From positions 558,001 through 622,000 of the forward strand of contig CAVYZK010000009.1 in the NCBI GenBank assembly GCA_963772935.1: a DNA stretch of 64,000 nucleotides, read 5' to 3'. This document shows, piece after piece, positions 53,613 through 62,055 of the stretch. Source of the DNA: JANNNF01 sp963772935. GTDB taxonomy: Bacteria; Pseudomonadota; Alphaproteobacteria; Rhodobacterales; Rhodobacteraceae. Below the pieces are notes generated by a model. That model made no database searches. It saw nothing but the letters and a program-made list of their open reading frames with translations, and had not been told where the DNA came from. Position numbers and translations under genes: made by a program. The first letter of the stretch is position 1. Every line of letters starts with the position of its first letter.

Positions 53613-54214
53613 GCCGACACCCGTGCGCTGTGCTGGGCTGCGGTCAGGTGATAGCGGGCGCTGATGAACTCCTCAGCCCGCGTGATCCAGCCGCCTTTGC
53701 CACCATCGCGCTTGCGGGCGTATTTGCGGCTGGCGGGGCGATGGTCGGCCAAAGCGTAGTAATAGTTGCGCCGCGCGATGCCGTAGGCATCGGCCAGATG
53801 ATGCGGGGCGGCCTCGGCGGCCATCTGTGCGGCACGGATAGTTAGCGGCCCGATGGCACCGTCAGGGTCGCAAGGGAAGCCCATGTCGGTCAGCAGGCGT
53901 TGCAGCACCTTGACCGCATTGGCCCCGGCGTTGACATACATGTCGAATACCGAGGCTTGCAGGGCTTCGGGCAAGGCCGCGATGCCCGGGCGGCGGTAGT
54001 AGTGTTCGACATAGATATCAACCGCTTGCGCCGCCGTCAGCGCCCGCACATCCGACGTGTCGATTTTGGCGTCACGGGTGAGATCCAGCCCCAGACGGCG
54101 CAGGGTGTGGATGGTGACACCGTGGTTGGTGGCCCCGCCCGGATCGGACGGGTCGTTCACAAAGCCGCCTTCGCGGGCGACGATTTCTTGGGCTAGGGCG
54201 CGGACAGTTTTCAT
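53603..54214 (-). CDS. GH108 endolysin (N-acetylmuramidase), GTA lysis type
   Basis: A 203-residue peptidoglycan hydrolase. ATG 54214 has GGGGA about 8 bases before it. The catalytic Glu is in IVAREGGFVNDPSDPGGATNHGVT (around residue 14, partly quoted). The C-terminal half is a PG_binding_3 domain (GFPCDPDGAIGPLTIRAAQ, DAYGIARRNYYYALA). No signal peptide, so it depends on the holin. This pair matches the endolysin/holin cassette that lyses donor cells to release gene transfer agents in Rhodobacter capsulatus, which also lies away from the structural genes. No other phage genes are nearby. Confidence 0.85.
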   Translation of the reverse strand: MKTVRALAQEIVAREGGFVNDPSDPGGATNHGVTIHTLRRLGLDLTRDAKIDTSDVRALTAAQAVDIYVEHYYRRPGIAALPEALQASVFDMYVNAGANAVKVLQRLLTDMGFPCDPDGAIGPLTIRAAQMAAEAAPHHLADAYGIARRNYYYALADHRPASRKYARKRDGGKGGWITRAEEFISARYHLTAAQHSARVSAWA

Positions 54215-54283
54215 GGTTTTCCCCACAGGCTGGACGGCCCTAGGGTGAAACGACGGGGTTAACGCGGGGAAAACTATGCGCGC

Positions 54284-54742
54284 TTAGGTTTCGGGCTGTG
54301 GTTCGACGTAGACGCCCTGTTCCTTCAGCGCGTCCAGCACTTCCTTGGGCATGTAGGTTTCGTCATGCTTGGCCAGGATTTCGGTGGCAACGAAGGTGCC
54401 GCCTTCCATCTGCCCGGTGCCGACCATGCCCTGCCCTTCGGCGAACAGGTCGGGCAAGACGCCGGTGAACTGCACGGGCACCGACTGGTTGGTATCGGTC
54501 ACCGCAAAGCTGACGGTTTCACCCTGCCCCCGGACCAAGGATCCCTCCTCGACCAGACCGCCGATGCGGAACACCTCGCCCGTCTGGGGCGGGTCGCTGA
54601 GAACCTGGCTGGGCGAGCGGAAGAAGTTGATCCCGTCGCGCATGGCATAGCCGATCAGGGCGGTGGACAGGGCCAAGGCCACGAAGGCCAGCACGATCAC
54701 CTGAATCCGGCGTTGTTTTTTCAGCCCTTTCAAGCCTGCCAT
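54284..54742 (-). CDS. ccmE: Cytochrome c maturation protein CcmE
   Basis: A 152-residue periplasmic heme chaperone anchored by one N-terminal helix (IQVIVLAFVALALSTALIGYA, partly quoted). The OB fold has FRIGGLVEEGSLVRG and VPVQFTGVLPDLFAEGQGMV. Heme attaches to the His of LAKHDETYMP (about residue 125). It stands apart from other ccm genes here. A membrane-bound system I cytochrome c maturation pathway is implied. It is co-oriented with argC. Confidence 0.95.
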   Translation of the reverse strand: MAGLKGLKKQRRIQVIVLAFVALALSTALIGYAMRDGINFFRSPSQVLSDPPQTGEVFRIGGLVEEGSLVRGQGETVSFAVTDTNQSVPVQFTGVLPDLFAEGQGMVGTGQMEGGTFVATEILAKHDETYMPKEVLDALKEQGVYVEPQPET

Positions 54743-54748
54743 GCGGCC

Positions 54749-55778
54749 TCACGGGAAGATCGGGGCCAGCATCAGCCCTTGGGTTTCGGGCAGACCCAGC
54801 ATCAGGTTGGCGTTCTGGATGGCCTGGCCGGACGAGCCTTTGGTCAGGTTGTCCAGAACCGCCACCACCATCGCACGGCCTGCGATCCGGTCGCCGATCA
54901 CGCCGATATGGCAAAAGTTCGACCCGGCGATATCGCGGGTCGAGGGCAGGCTGGCCAAAGGGCAGCACGCGCAGGAAGGGCTCGGCCGCATAGGCGGTGG
55001 CGAGGGTCTGATGGACGGTGGCCGCATCGCCCTTGACGTAGACGGTCGCCAGAATCCCCCGGTTCATCGGCAGAAGGTGCGGGGTGAACTGCACCTGTAC
55101 CGGGCGGCCTGCGAGCTTGGAAAACTCCTGATCAAACTCGCCCAAGTGCCGGTGTTTGCCGCCCGCCGAATAGGTATGGGTGCCGCCCGACAATTCCGCA
55201 TGCAGCAGGTTTTCCTTGGCCGACCGCCCTGCCCCGCTGACCCCTGCCTTGAGGTCGATCAGGATATCGTCAAGGTCGATCACCCCGGCCGAAATCAGGG
55301 GCCGCAGGGCAAACTGGCCGGTGGCCGCGTTGCACCCCGTGCCTGCGACCAGACGGGCCTTGGCGATCTCATCGCGGTAGAACTCGGTCAGGCCGTACAC
55401 GGCTTCGGCCTGCAATTCGGGGGCAGTGTGGGGCTGGCCGTACCATTTGGCGTATTCGGCCACATCGCGCAGCCGGAAATCGGCGGAAAGATCGACGATT
55501 TTCAGGGTCTTGGGCAGGGCCGACACCACGACCTGCGTGGTCGCATGGGGCAGCGCGCAAAAGCACAGATCGACGCCCGAAAAATCAATCTCGTCGATCT
55601 TCACCAAGGTCGGCAGGTCCAGATGGCGCAGGAAGGGGAACACATCGGCCATCGCCATGCCGGCCTTGCGGTCTGCCGACAGCGCCACGATGCGCATGCC
55701 CGGATGGGTGGCGATCAGGCGTACCAGTTCTGCCCCGGTGTAACCGGACGCGCCCAGAATGGCGATGCGTTGTGTCAT
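54749..55778 (-). CDS. argC: N-acetyl-gamma-glutamyl-phosphate reductase (apparent +1 frameshift)
   Basis: Third step of arginine synthesis. The first part (MTQRIAILGASGYTGAELVR, FCALPHATTQ, VAGTGCNAATGQFALRP with the catalytic Cys, SGGTHTYSAGGKHRH) is in one frame from 55778. It breaks at GGCC near 54953, and STRDIAGSNFCHIGVIGDR, GQAIQNANLMLGLPE and the end APIFP at 54749 follow in another frame. Removing one base gives a complete 342-residue type 1 ArgC. Both halves carry intact family motifs and no degradation, so an artefact is likelier than decay. Confidence 0.88.
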
Positions 55779-56727
55779 GGCAAACCTCATGGCAATGGAC
55801 CCGGGCGATAGATGCGACCAGCGACCTTGCGATGCAAGCGAAAATCGCGGGGGTCACGCAGGCGTGGGGCTGTCGTCGCAGGGTCCACAGGAAATGCAGG
55901 CCAGCCGCCCCCAGAATGATCGCCCCGCCAATCAGGGTGGCAACGGGCGGCACCTCACCCAACACCACGAACACCCACAGCGGCGCAAAGGCCGCGATCA
56001 GGATACCCAAAAGTCCGGCCTGTGCGGCGGCAATGCGGGAAATCGCGCTGTAGATCAGCATGTTGCCAAGGCCCAGTTGAATGAACCCCAAGGCCGCCAG
56101 CACCGACCAATCGCCCGCCCCCTGCATACGGGAAAAGTCGGAGAACGGCCAGGCGATCACGCCACTCGCCAGCACGGTCATGGTGATCAGCGGCAGCACG
56201 TCAATGTCAGGCGTGCGGCGCATCATCAGGACCAGCGCGCCATAGGACAGCACGACCGCCACCGCCAGCAGATTGCCCAGCATGCCGCCCGCCTGTGCCG
56301 ACCCCAGCATCATCACCGCGATGCCGACAAACCCCGCGACCGAGGCCAGCAGGGTGGCACCGTCCAGCCTCTCGCCCAGAACCACCCGCGCCATCACGGC
56401 GGCCACGAAGGGGGCGGTGGCAAAGATCATGAAGAAGTTGGCGACAGCGGTGAATTTCAGGCTCAGCACGTTCATAACCATGGCCGAGGCGTTCAACCCC
56501 ACAAACACGGCCCCCCACAGACCAAGCCCGAGGATCGAGGCCAGCACCCGGCCCCGGTCGCGGATCACCAGCACCCCGAACAGCAGCGCAAAGGCAAAGA
56601 ACCCGCGCCCCGAGGCGGTGGTAAAGCCATCCACCTGCAACAGACGGGTGAACAGGCCCGAGGTGCTGTCAACAGCCGCCCCAGCGATCAGCAGCAGCAG
56701 GCCTAGGGTCTGGGGGCGTAGGGGCAT
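55585..56727 (-). CDS. EamA-family transporter (frame probably broken at the 3' end)
   Basis: A drug/metabolite transporter with ten hydrophobic segments in two EamA repeats, from ATG 56727 (MPLRPQTLGLLLLIAGAAVD). The final helices (GGAIILGAAGLHFLWTL) end near 55880. The frame then continues 290 bases to 55585, overlapping argC by 194 bases and giving arginine/histidine-rich nonsense. Removing one base near 55875 would end the protein at a TGA at 55854-55856, about 290 residues, the usual family length. I therefore think the true end is 55854. Substrate unknown. Confidence 0.72.
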   Translation of the reverse strand: MPLRPQTLGLLLLIAGAAVDSTSGLFTRLLQVDGFTTASGRGFFAFALLFGVLVIRDRGRVLASILGLGLWGAVFVGLNASAMVMNVLSLKFTAVANFFMIFATAPFVAAVMARVVLGERLDGATLLASVAGFVGIAVMMLGSAQAGGMLGNLLAVAVVLSYGALVLMMRRTPDIDVLPLITMTVLASGVIAWPFSDFSRMQGAGDWSVLAALGFIQLGLGNMLIYSAISRIAAAQAGLLGILIAAFAPLWVFVVLGEVPPVATLIGGAIILGAAGLHFLWTLRRQPHACVTPAIFACIARSLVASIARVHCHEVCHDTTHRHSGRVRLHRGRTGTPDRHPSGHAHRGAVGRPQGRHGDGRCVPLPAPSGPADLGEDRRD

Positions 56728-56785
56728 GGCAAGGCTCTTTGTTGCGGTCGGCCTTTGCTACCCGAACCAGCGGCAGATGAAAGGC

Positions 56786-57220
56786 CTATCGCACCGCCAC
56801 CAGCACCACCCCCGCCGCAATCAGCGCAACCCCCAGCCAGTTGAGCGCGGCCAGCCTTTCGCCCAGAAACAGTGCGCCGAAGATGGCGACCAGCACCACG
56901 CTCAGCTTGTCCAGCGGGGCCACCTGCGACGCATCGCCCAGCTTCAGCGCGCGGAAATAACACAGCCAAGACGCCCCGGTGGCAAGGCCGGACAGGGTGA
57001 GGAACAGATAGCTGCGGGCGGAAATGCTGGACAGCGCCTGCCCCTGCCCCGTGGCAAACACGATGACCCCAAGCGCCGCCAAGACCACGATGGTGCGCAG
57101 GAAGGTGGCGAAGTCAGAGCTGATTCCTTCGATGCCCACCTTGGCGAAGATGGCGGTCAGCGCGGCGAAGCTTGCCGACAGCAGCGCCCAGATCTGCCAC
57201 GAGGTTGTGAAATCCTTCAT
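56786..57220 (-). CDS. Half-size EamA transporter
   Basis: A 144-residue protein with one EamA repeat of about five helices: MKDFTTSWQIWALLSASFAA at ATG 57220, VLAALGVIVFATGQ, SGLATGASWLCYFRALKLGDAS (the family's conserved xxA(L)KxG block) and LGVALIAAGVVLVAV. Such single-repeat proteins work as dimers. It is followed by the full-length EamA gene, so the two may have arisen from one ancestor but differ strongly. No substrate can be inferred. Confidence 0.75.
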   Translation of the reverse strand: MKDFTTSWQIWALLSASFAALTAIFAKVGIEGISSDFATFLRTIVVLAALGVIVFATGQGQALSSISARSYLFLTLSGLATGASWLCYFRALKLGDASQVAPLDKLSVVLVAIFGALFLGERLAALNWLGVALIAAGVVLVAVR

Positions 57221-57289
57221 CTGCGTTCCTCCGTCGCCACCCGGACAAGCGTGACGCGGGGGCCGCTTGCGCGCAAGGGGACGCGCAGC

Positions 57290-57318
57290 AAAAAGGGCGG
57301 CCCCAACCGGAGCCGCCC
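57290..57318 (-). terminator. efp terminator
   Basis: GGGCGGC (57295-57301) pairs with GCCGCCC (57312-57318). On the minus strand it is followed by TTTTT (57294-57290). It is 20 bases past the efp stop. Confidence 0.9.
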
Positions 57319-57338
57319 CACATGAACTCACGACAGGA

Positions 57339-57905
57339 TCAGTCCTGCGCGCGGCCCTGATAAGCGTAGTCTTCAGTGTTGATCACGATCCGCGCACCCG
57401 GGCCGATGTGCGGCGGCACCATCACACGGATGCCGTTCGAGCAGATCGCGGGCTTGTAGGACGACGAGGCGGTTTGCCCCTTTACCACGGGTTCGGTTTC
57501 GGTGATTTCCACCGTCACACGCTGCGGCAGTTCCATCGCAATTGCCACACCGTCATAGGTTTTCAGGAACACCTTGATGCCGTCGGACAAAAACGCCTTG
57601 TCATCGCCGACCACATCGGGATGCACCGCGAATTGTTCATAGGTGGTGGGTTCCATGAAGTGGAAGCCTTCGCCGTCTTCGTACAGGAAATCATACTCGC
57701 GGTCATCGACGTTGGCCTTTTCCACCATTTCCGTGGTGCGCCAGCGTTCGGCCACCTTCACCCCATCCGAAATGCGGCGCATGTCCACGGATGTGGTCGG
57801 CGTGCCTTTGCCGGGGTGGAAGTTTTCAGATTTCAGAACGGCATACAGTTTGCCGTCCATCTCGACGACATTTCCTTTGCGCAAGGACGAGGCGATGACT
57901 TTCAC
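57339..57905 (-). CDS. efp: Translation elongation factor P
   Basis: A 188-residue protein that rescues ribosomes stalled on polyproline. Three OB-like domains; the modified lysine is Lys33 in ENFHPGKGTPTTSVDMRR. Later are DYDFLYEDGEGFHFM-type REYDFLYEDGEGFHFME and the C-terminal signature KPAICSNGIRVMVPPHIGPG. The divergent neighbour epmA encodes the lysine-modifying enzyme, so EF-P here is expected to be beta-lysylated rather than rhamnosylated. Confidence 0.96.
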   Translation of the reverse strand: MKVIASSLRKGNVVEMDGKLYAVLKSENFHPGKGTPTTSVDMRRISDGVKVAERWRTTEMVEKANVDDREYDFLYEDGEGFHFMEPTTYEQFAVHPDVVGDDKAFLSDGIKVFLKTYDGVAIAMELPQRVTVEITETEPVVKGQTASSSYKPAICSNGIRVMVPPHIGPGARIVINTEDYAYQGRAQD

Positions 57906-57992
57906 GAGGTGGTTCCTTGTTCTTGGGCGGCGACCCGGCTAGGGCTGCTGCATATCGGGGTGGCCTTACCCCATCTGCATGGAAATCTCCAG

Positions 57993-59039
57993 ATGAAAGC
58001 CGACATGACCGACGCGTGGTGGCAGCCGCGCAATCATACGGACCGCCGCCCCGTGCTGCTGGCCCGCAACCGGGTGCAGGCGGCGTTCCGTCTGTGGCTG
58101 GCAGATGAGGGCTTTACCGAGGTGGACCCGGTTTGTCTGCAAGTCAGCCCCGGCAATGAAGCGCATCTGCACGGGTTTGCAACCGATGCCATCGGCAATG
58201 ACGGGGTGGCGCGGGCGATGTATCTGGCGACCAGCCCGGAATTCGCGATGAAAAAGCTGCTGGCGGCCGGAGAGACGCGGATCGCCGCCTTTGCCCATGT
58301 CTTTCGCAACCGCGAGCGGGGCGCTTTGCACAGCCCCGAGTTTACCATGCTGGAATGGTATCGGGTGGGGCAGGATTATGCGGTACTGATGGAGGATGTG
58401 GCGGCGTTCCTGCGGCTGGCGTGTGAGGCCGCGGGGTCTGCGGTTTTGCGATATCGTGAAAAGGTCTGCGATCCGTTCCTGCCGTTTGAACGGCTGTCGG
58501 TTGCGGATGCCTTTGCGACCCATGCCGGGATTGACCTGCTGGCGACCTGTCTGGCCGATGGCGAGACAGACCGTGATGGGCTGGCGGCACAGGCCACCGC
58601 TGCTGGCGTGCGGGTGGCGGGCGATGACACCTGGTCGGATATCCTGTCGCGCGTATTGAGCGAACGGGTGGAGCCGCATCTGGGGCTGGGGCGGGTGACA
58701 ATGCTGGATCGCTACCCCGCCGCAGAGGCCGCTTTGGCCCGGCCTGCCGCCGATGATGGGCGCGTGGCGGAACGGTTTGAGGTGTACGCCTGCGGGGTGG
58801 AACTGGCCAACGGCTTTGGCGAATTGACCAACCCGGTGGAACAACGCCGCCGCTTTGGGCTGGAGATGGCCGAAAAGCTGCGGGTGTATGGTGAGAGCTA
58901 TCCGCTGGACGAAGATTTCCTTGCCGCCTTGGCGCTGATGCCAGCGGCGAGTGGGATTGCCATGGGCTTTGACCGGGTGGTGATGCTGGCGACGGGGGCA
59001 CCGAGGATCGACGATGTGATCTGGGTGCCAGTGGCCTGA
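57993..59039 (+). CDS. epmA: EF-P--(R)-beta-lysine ligase
   Basis: A 348-residue lysyl-tRNA-synthetase paralog without the anticodon domain; attaches beta-lysine to EF-P. ATG 57993 or ATG 58005 could start it; upstream sequence is antisense to efp. Class II motif 2 is FRNRERGALHSPEFTMLEWYR, and there are LATSPEFAMKKLLAAG and the motif 3 GIAMGFDRVVML. The partner 2,3-aminomutase EpmB is not in the window. It is divergent from efp with an 87-base gap. Confidence 0.93.
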   Translation: MKADMTDAWWQPRNHTDRRPVLLARNRVQAAFRLWLADEGFTEVDPVCLQVSPGNEAHLHGFATDAIGNDGVARAMYLATSPEFAMKKLLAAGETRIAAFAHVFRNRERGALHSPEFTMLEWYRVGQDYAVLMEDVAAFLRLACEAAGSAVLRYREKVCDPFLPFERLSVADAFATHAGIDLLATCLADGETDRDGLAAQATAAGVRVAGDDTWSDILSRVLSERVEPHLGLGRVTMLDRYPAAEAALARPAADDGRVAERFEVYACGVELANGFGELTNPVEQRRRFGLEMAEKLRVYGESYPLDEDFLAALALMPAASGIAMGFDRVVMLATGAPRIDDVIWVPVA

Positions 59040-59295
59040 GGGCGGGATTGACCTTCTCTGAACTTTCTTCTTCCGCCCGGAATCAAGCGCGAAGCGCGCC
59101 GGGCAATGCCCGACCGCCCCCTCGGGCGGGCATTTTGCAACTTCACCAGCAGAAATCCCGTGGGGTGTGCTGAACCATAAACCGCGTCGAACTCCCGTTG
59201 CTTGCCCACCCGGCGGTCGGGCCTTGCCCTTTCGTCGTCCAAGTCGATAAGCACGCCGGAAAACAGAGCCGGTTCAATGAAAAGTCATCCTAACT
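59040..59295. other. Gap with terminator
   Basis: Between epmA and the DUF1684 gene (converging). It contains a GCGCGAAGCGCGC hairpin near 59087, the terminator at 59105-59136 and no supported gene. A minus-strand open frame through it (KQREFDAVYGSAHPTGFLLVKLQ is not reliable) runs antisense into epmA. Confidence 0.45.
59105..59136 (+). terminator. epmA terminator
   Basis: AATGCCCGACCG (59105-59116) pairs with CGGGCGGGCATT (59123-59134) with one mismatch, then TT. Good stem, short T-run. Confidence 0.65.
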
Positions 59296-60039
59296 CTAAG
59301 GTGCCAATTCCCCAGCCTCAACCCGAAACGGCAGGATGTTTTCACGCGGCGGCAGCGGGCAGATGGCGAAGTCGGTGAAGCCGCAAGGCGGGGTGAAGGC
59401 GCGGTTGAAATCGAGGGTGATCTCCTGGTCGGTCATATCCTCGCCGATCAGAAAGCGGGAGGCGGCGTAGGTCTCAATTCCGCTCGTGCGGTCGCGGATC
59501 ACGAACATCGGCTTGCCCGCCTTCCAATGGGTGGCGAGCAGGGTCACGGTCTGGCCCTGATGGGTAAAACTGGCGGTGTGGGTCAGGGAAACCGTGGTCG
59601 GGGCGGCACCCTTCTGGTCAATCGTCTGGGCCTGCGGGGTGTCCAGCGCCTGCCATCTGGCGCGGATGGTCCAGTCGGGGTTGGTGGGGAAATAGCGCAG
59701 CGTTACGTCGCGCGGCAGGGTCAGATCGCGCACGCGCAGGGCGGGCTGGTCGTCAACGCTGTGAATTTCCAGCAAGAACGGCGGCACTGTCAGTTGGGGT
59801 GGCGTGTCGGGACGGGCAATGAAGGGGTGGGTGCCGAGTGGAGTTTCGAAACTGTAGCCCGTGGGCGACGGGATCAGCCGCCCCAGATGGTCCGGGCCGG
59901 ATGGCAGCCGGAGATCGCCCTGCGTGCCCACCGTCTGCGGACCCTGCCCTATCTCGATCCGGGCGACGAGGTTCAGCCAGCCATCCGGGGCGGTCAGGGC
60001 GGCAAGACGATTGGCACGGTGTTGGGTTAAGGGGAGCAT
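59296..60039 (-). CDS. DUF1684-domain protein
   Basis: A 247-residue soluble protein. The family blocks are LTAPDGWLNLVARIEI near the N-terminus, LRYFPTNPDWTIRARWQ, and the characteristic C-terminal LDFNRAFTPPCGFTDFAICPLPPREN. The cysteine pair in PPCGFTDFAIC is conserved in the family. No enzymatic activity is established. It stands alone on the minus strand. Confidence 0.85.
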   Translation of the reverse strand: MLPLTQHRANRLAALTAPDGWLNLVARIEIGQGPQTVGTQGDLRLPSGPDHLGRLIPSPTGYSFETPLGTHPFIARPDTPPQLTVPPFLLEIHSVDDQPALRVRDLTLPRDVTLRYFPTNPDWTIRARWQALDTPQAQTIDQKGAAPTTVSLTHTASFTHQGQTVTLLATHWKAGKPMFVIRDRTSGIETYAASRFLIGEDMTDQEITLDFNRAFTPPCGFTDFAICPLPPRENILPFRVEAGELAP

Positions 60040-60076
60040 GGGGGCGTCCGAGGGATTTCAATTCGGGGCGGTTGTC

Positions 60077-60099
60077 AGGATGGGCAGATTGCCCATCCT
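60077..60099. repeat. Third copy of the GGATGGGC palindromic repeat
   Basis: AGGATGGGCA (60077-60086) and TGCCCATCCT (60090-60099) with a 3-base loop, followed by ACG, as at 23433-23456. It lies between murI and the DUF1684 gene. Confidence 0.75.
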
Positions 60100-60121
60100 A
60101 CGATAGTTCGGTGGGGGCTGG

Positions 60122-60935
60122 TTACGCCGCCTCAAACGCCACGCGCTTGCGCAGGAACTGTGTCGCCTTGCTGGACACCGACACCGGGTCGCCCGTCGTC
60201 AGGAACCGCGATTGCACCCCCTGCCCCAGCATTTCGGGGCGGCGTTGCAAATAGTCGGACAGGCTTTCGGCGACCAGAGACGCTTGGGAATAGACCTTCA
60301 CATCCGGCCCCAAAGCCTCTTGGAACACCGATTGCATCAGCGGGTAATGGGTGCAGCCAAGGATGGCGGCCTGCGGGTGCGGCATCCGGCGTTTCAGGGC
60401 CTCGACATGGCTGCGCACCAGAGCCTCGGCCAGAATCTCGTCGCCCTGTTCAATCGCATCGACCACGCCGCCGCAGGGTTGCGCCTCGACATCCACGCCA
60501 ATCGCGCGGAAGGCCAGCTCGCGCTGGAACGCGCGCGACGCCACCGTGGCGGGGGTGGCGAACAGCGCCACATGCTTGACCGCCACCTCGCGGGGGGGGG
60601 AGTTGTCGCCCCATTGCCGTTCGGTCAACGCCTCGATCAGCGGCACGAACACGCCCAACACCCGCTTGTCCTTTGGCACCCAGGTTTCCTGCATCCGCTT
60701 CAACGCGGCGGCAGAGGCCGTGTTGCAGGCCAGGATCACCAGATCGCAGCCTTCGTCCCACAGCCGTTCCGTGGCGGCCGTGGTCAGGTTGAAAATGTCG
60801 TCATGGGTGCGCACACCGTAAGGGCGCATGGGCGTTGTCGCCCAGATAGACAAAGGGCACCTCGGGCAGACGCCGCGCCACTGCATCCAGCACGGTCAGA
60901 CCGCCGATGCCGGAATCGAAAATGCCCACTGCCAT
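60122..60935 (-). CDS. murI: Glutamate racemase (apparent +1 frameshift)
   Basis: Makes D-glutamate for peptidoglycan. The first 39 residues from ATG 60935 (MAVGIFDSGIGGLTVLDAVA, VYLGDNAHAP) carry the catalytic DSGIGG motif. The frame breaks at GGG 60822-60824; YGVRTHDDIFNLTTAATERL onwards is in the next frame to 60122. The second part has LVILACNTASAAAL (first catalytic Cys) and AILGCTHYPLMQSV (second Cys). With one base removed the enzyme is complete at about 270 residues. Essential in most bacteria, so a sequencing artefact is likely. Confidence 0.88.
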
Positions 60936-60947
60936 AGCTGCCCCCAT

Positions 60948-61841
60948 TTACTGGCGCTTATACTTCGCCTCGAATTCATAGCCCAGATCATAGGACGGGC
61001 GAGGGCTTGGCGAAAGGGCATAGGTGGCCCGACGCAGGAAATCCATCATCGCGGTCGGATCAGACCGCAGCGGACCCAAAGTGCTGGCCGGGATGGGGGC
61101 ACCGATGGTGACGCGCACGGCATTGTCGGTCCGGGCATGGAATTCCTTGATCAGCAGGCCAAGGCGCAGGGAATAATGCAGATGCGAGGCGATCTGGAAC
61201 AGGCGCGAGTTGTGGCCGTGAAAGAACACCGGCACCACGGTCGCCCCCGATTTGGCGATCATCTTGGCGGTGAAGTTGCGCCAGCCCGGGTCCATCGGCG
61301 CGGAAAACGGTTTGGCGGCGGTTGACACCGTGCCGCCCGGAAACACCCCGATGGCCCCGCCGTCCGACAGGTACCGCAAGGCGGTGGCGCGGGTGGCCAG
61401 GTTCTGGCGGACGGCATCCTTGGTTTCGTCAAAGGAAATCGGCAGCACGACGCGGTTCAGATCCTGCGCGCGCAGGAACACCGAGTTGGCGAGGATGCGG
61501 AAATCGCCGCGCACGGCATCCAGCAGATGGCCCATCATCAGCCCGTCCAGAATGCCGTAAGGGTGGTTGGCGATCAGCACCAGCGGGCCGGTGGCGGGAA
61601 TATTGGCCAAGGCCCCGGCGGCCACGTCCAGCGTCAGGCCGTAACGGTCGGGGATCACCTGCCAGAAGCTGCGCCCCTGCGCCACCTCGGCCTCGTACCC
61701 AGCCGCCCGGCGGATCAGCGACAGGCGGCCCGTCGCGTTTTCCAGCACCCGGATCACTGCCCGCGCCGGCCGTGACCGGGCCGAGGAGGCGTAAGAGATG
61801 TCACGGGCAATATCGGCGCGGTCTGGGCTGTCGAAGGGCAT
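60948..61841 (-). CDS. Lysophospholipid acyltransferase-family protein
   Basis: A 297-residue PlsC-like acyltransferase. ATG 61841 (MPFDSPDRADIARDISYASS) is chosen; the upstream frame overlaps the divergent regulator. The acyltransferase motif is LIANHPYGILDGLMMG (an NHx5D variant), then FPGGTVSTAAKPF (motif III, usually FPEGTRS) and VVPVFFHGHNSRLF. It resembles the acyltransferase half of hemolysin-like proteins and may work with OlsB in ornithine lipid synthesis, but this is inference. It is followed 12 bases later by murI. Confidence 0.8.
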   Translation of the reverse strand: MPFDSPDRADIARDISYASSARSRPARAVIRVLENATGRLSLIRRAAGYEAEVAQGRSFWQVIPDRYGLTLDVAAGALANIPATGPLVLIANHPYGILDGLMMGHLLDAVRGDFRILANSVFLRAQDLNRVVLPISFDETKDAVRQNLATRATALRYLSDGGAIGVFPGGTVSTAAKPFSAPMDPGWRNFTAKMIAKSGATVVPVFFHGHNSRLFQIASHLHYSLRLGLLIKEFHARTDNAVRVTIGAPIPASTLGPLRSDPTAMMDFLRRATYALSPSPRPSYDLGYEFEAKYKRQ

Positions 61842-62055
61842 GGCCGATCCTGATAGGGCTGGCGGGCACATGCAGGCTGCAAGGCGCGCAGATGACAGTG
61901 TGCCAACAGCCTGTGACAGCCGAATGACAGGGCCCCCCATGCCAAACCGCACCTTCAGGGGGAAAGTTTGGCCATTTGTGACATTTGCGCGCAAGTCTTG
62001 TTCCTGTTCGGGGCGAACTCGTGGTACGGTCCGCGCGGCTAAGACGGATATGGTG

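Noticed and set aside
53075..54214. Prophage
   Set aside because: Only endolysin and holin are present; no integrase, capsid, tail or att-like repeats were found within the window.
58898..59254. A 118-residue minus-strand frame after epmA
   Set aside because: More than half is antisense to epmA and the rest is across a terminator; some phrases look protein-like but no start signal supports it.
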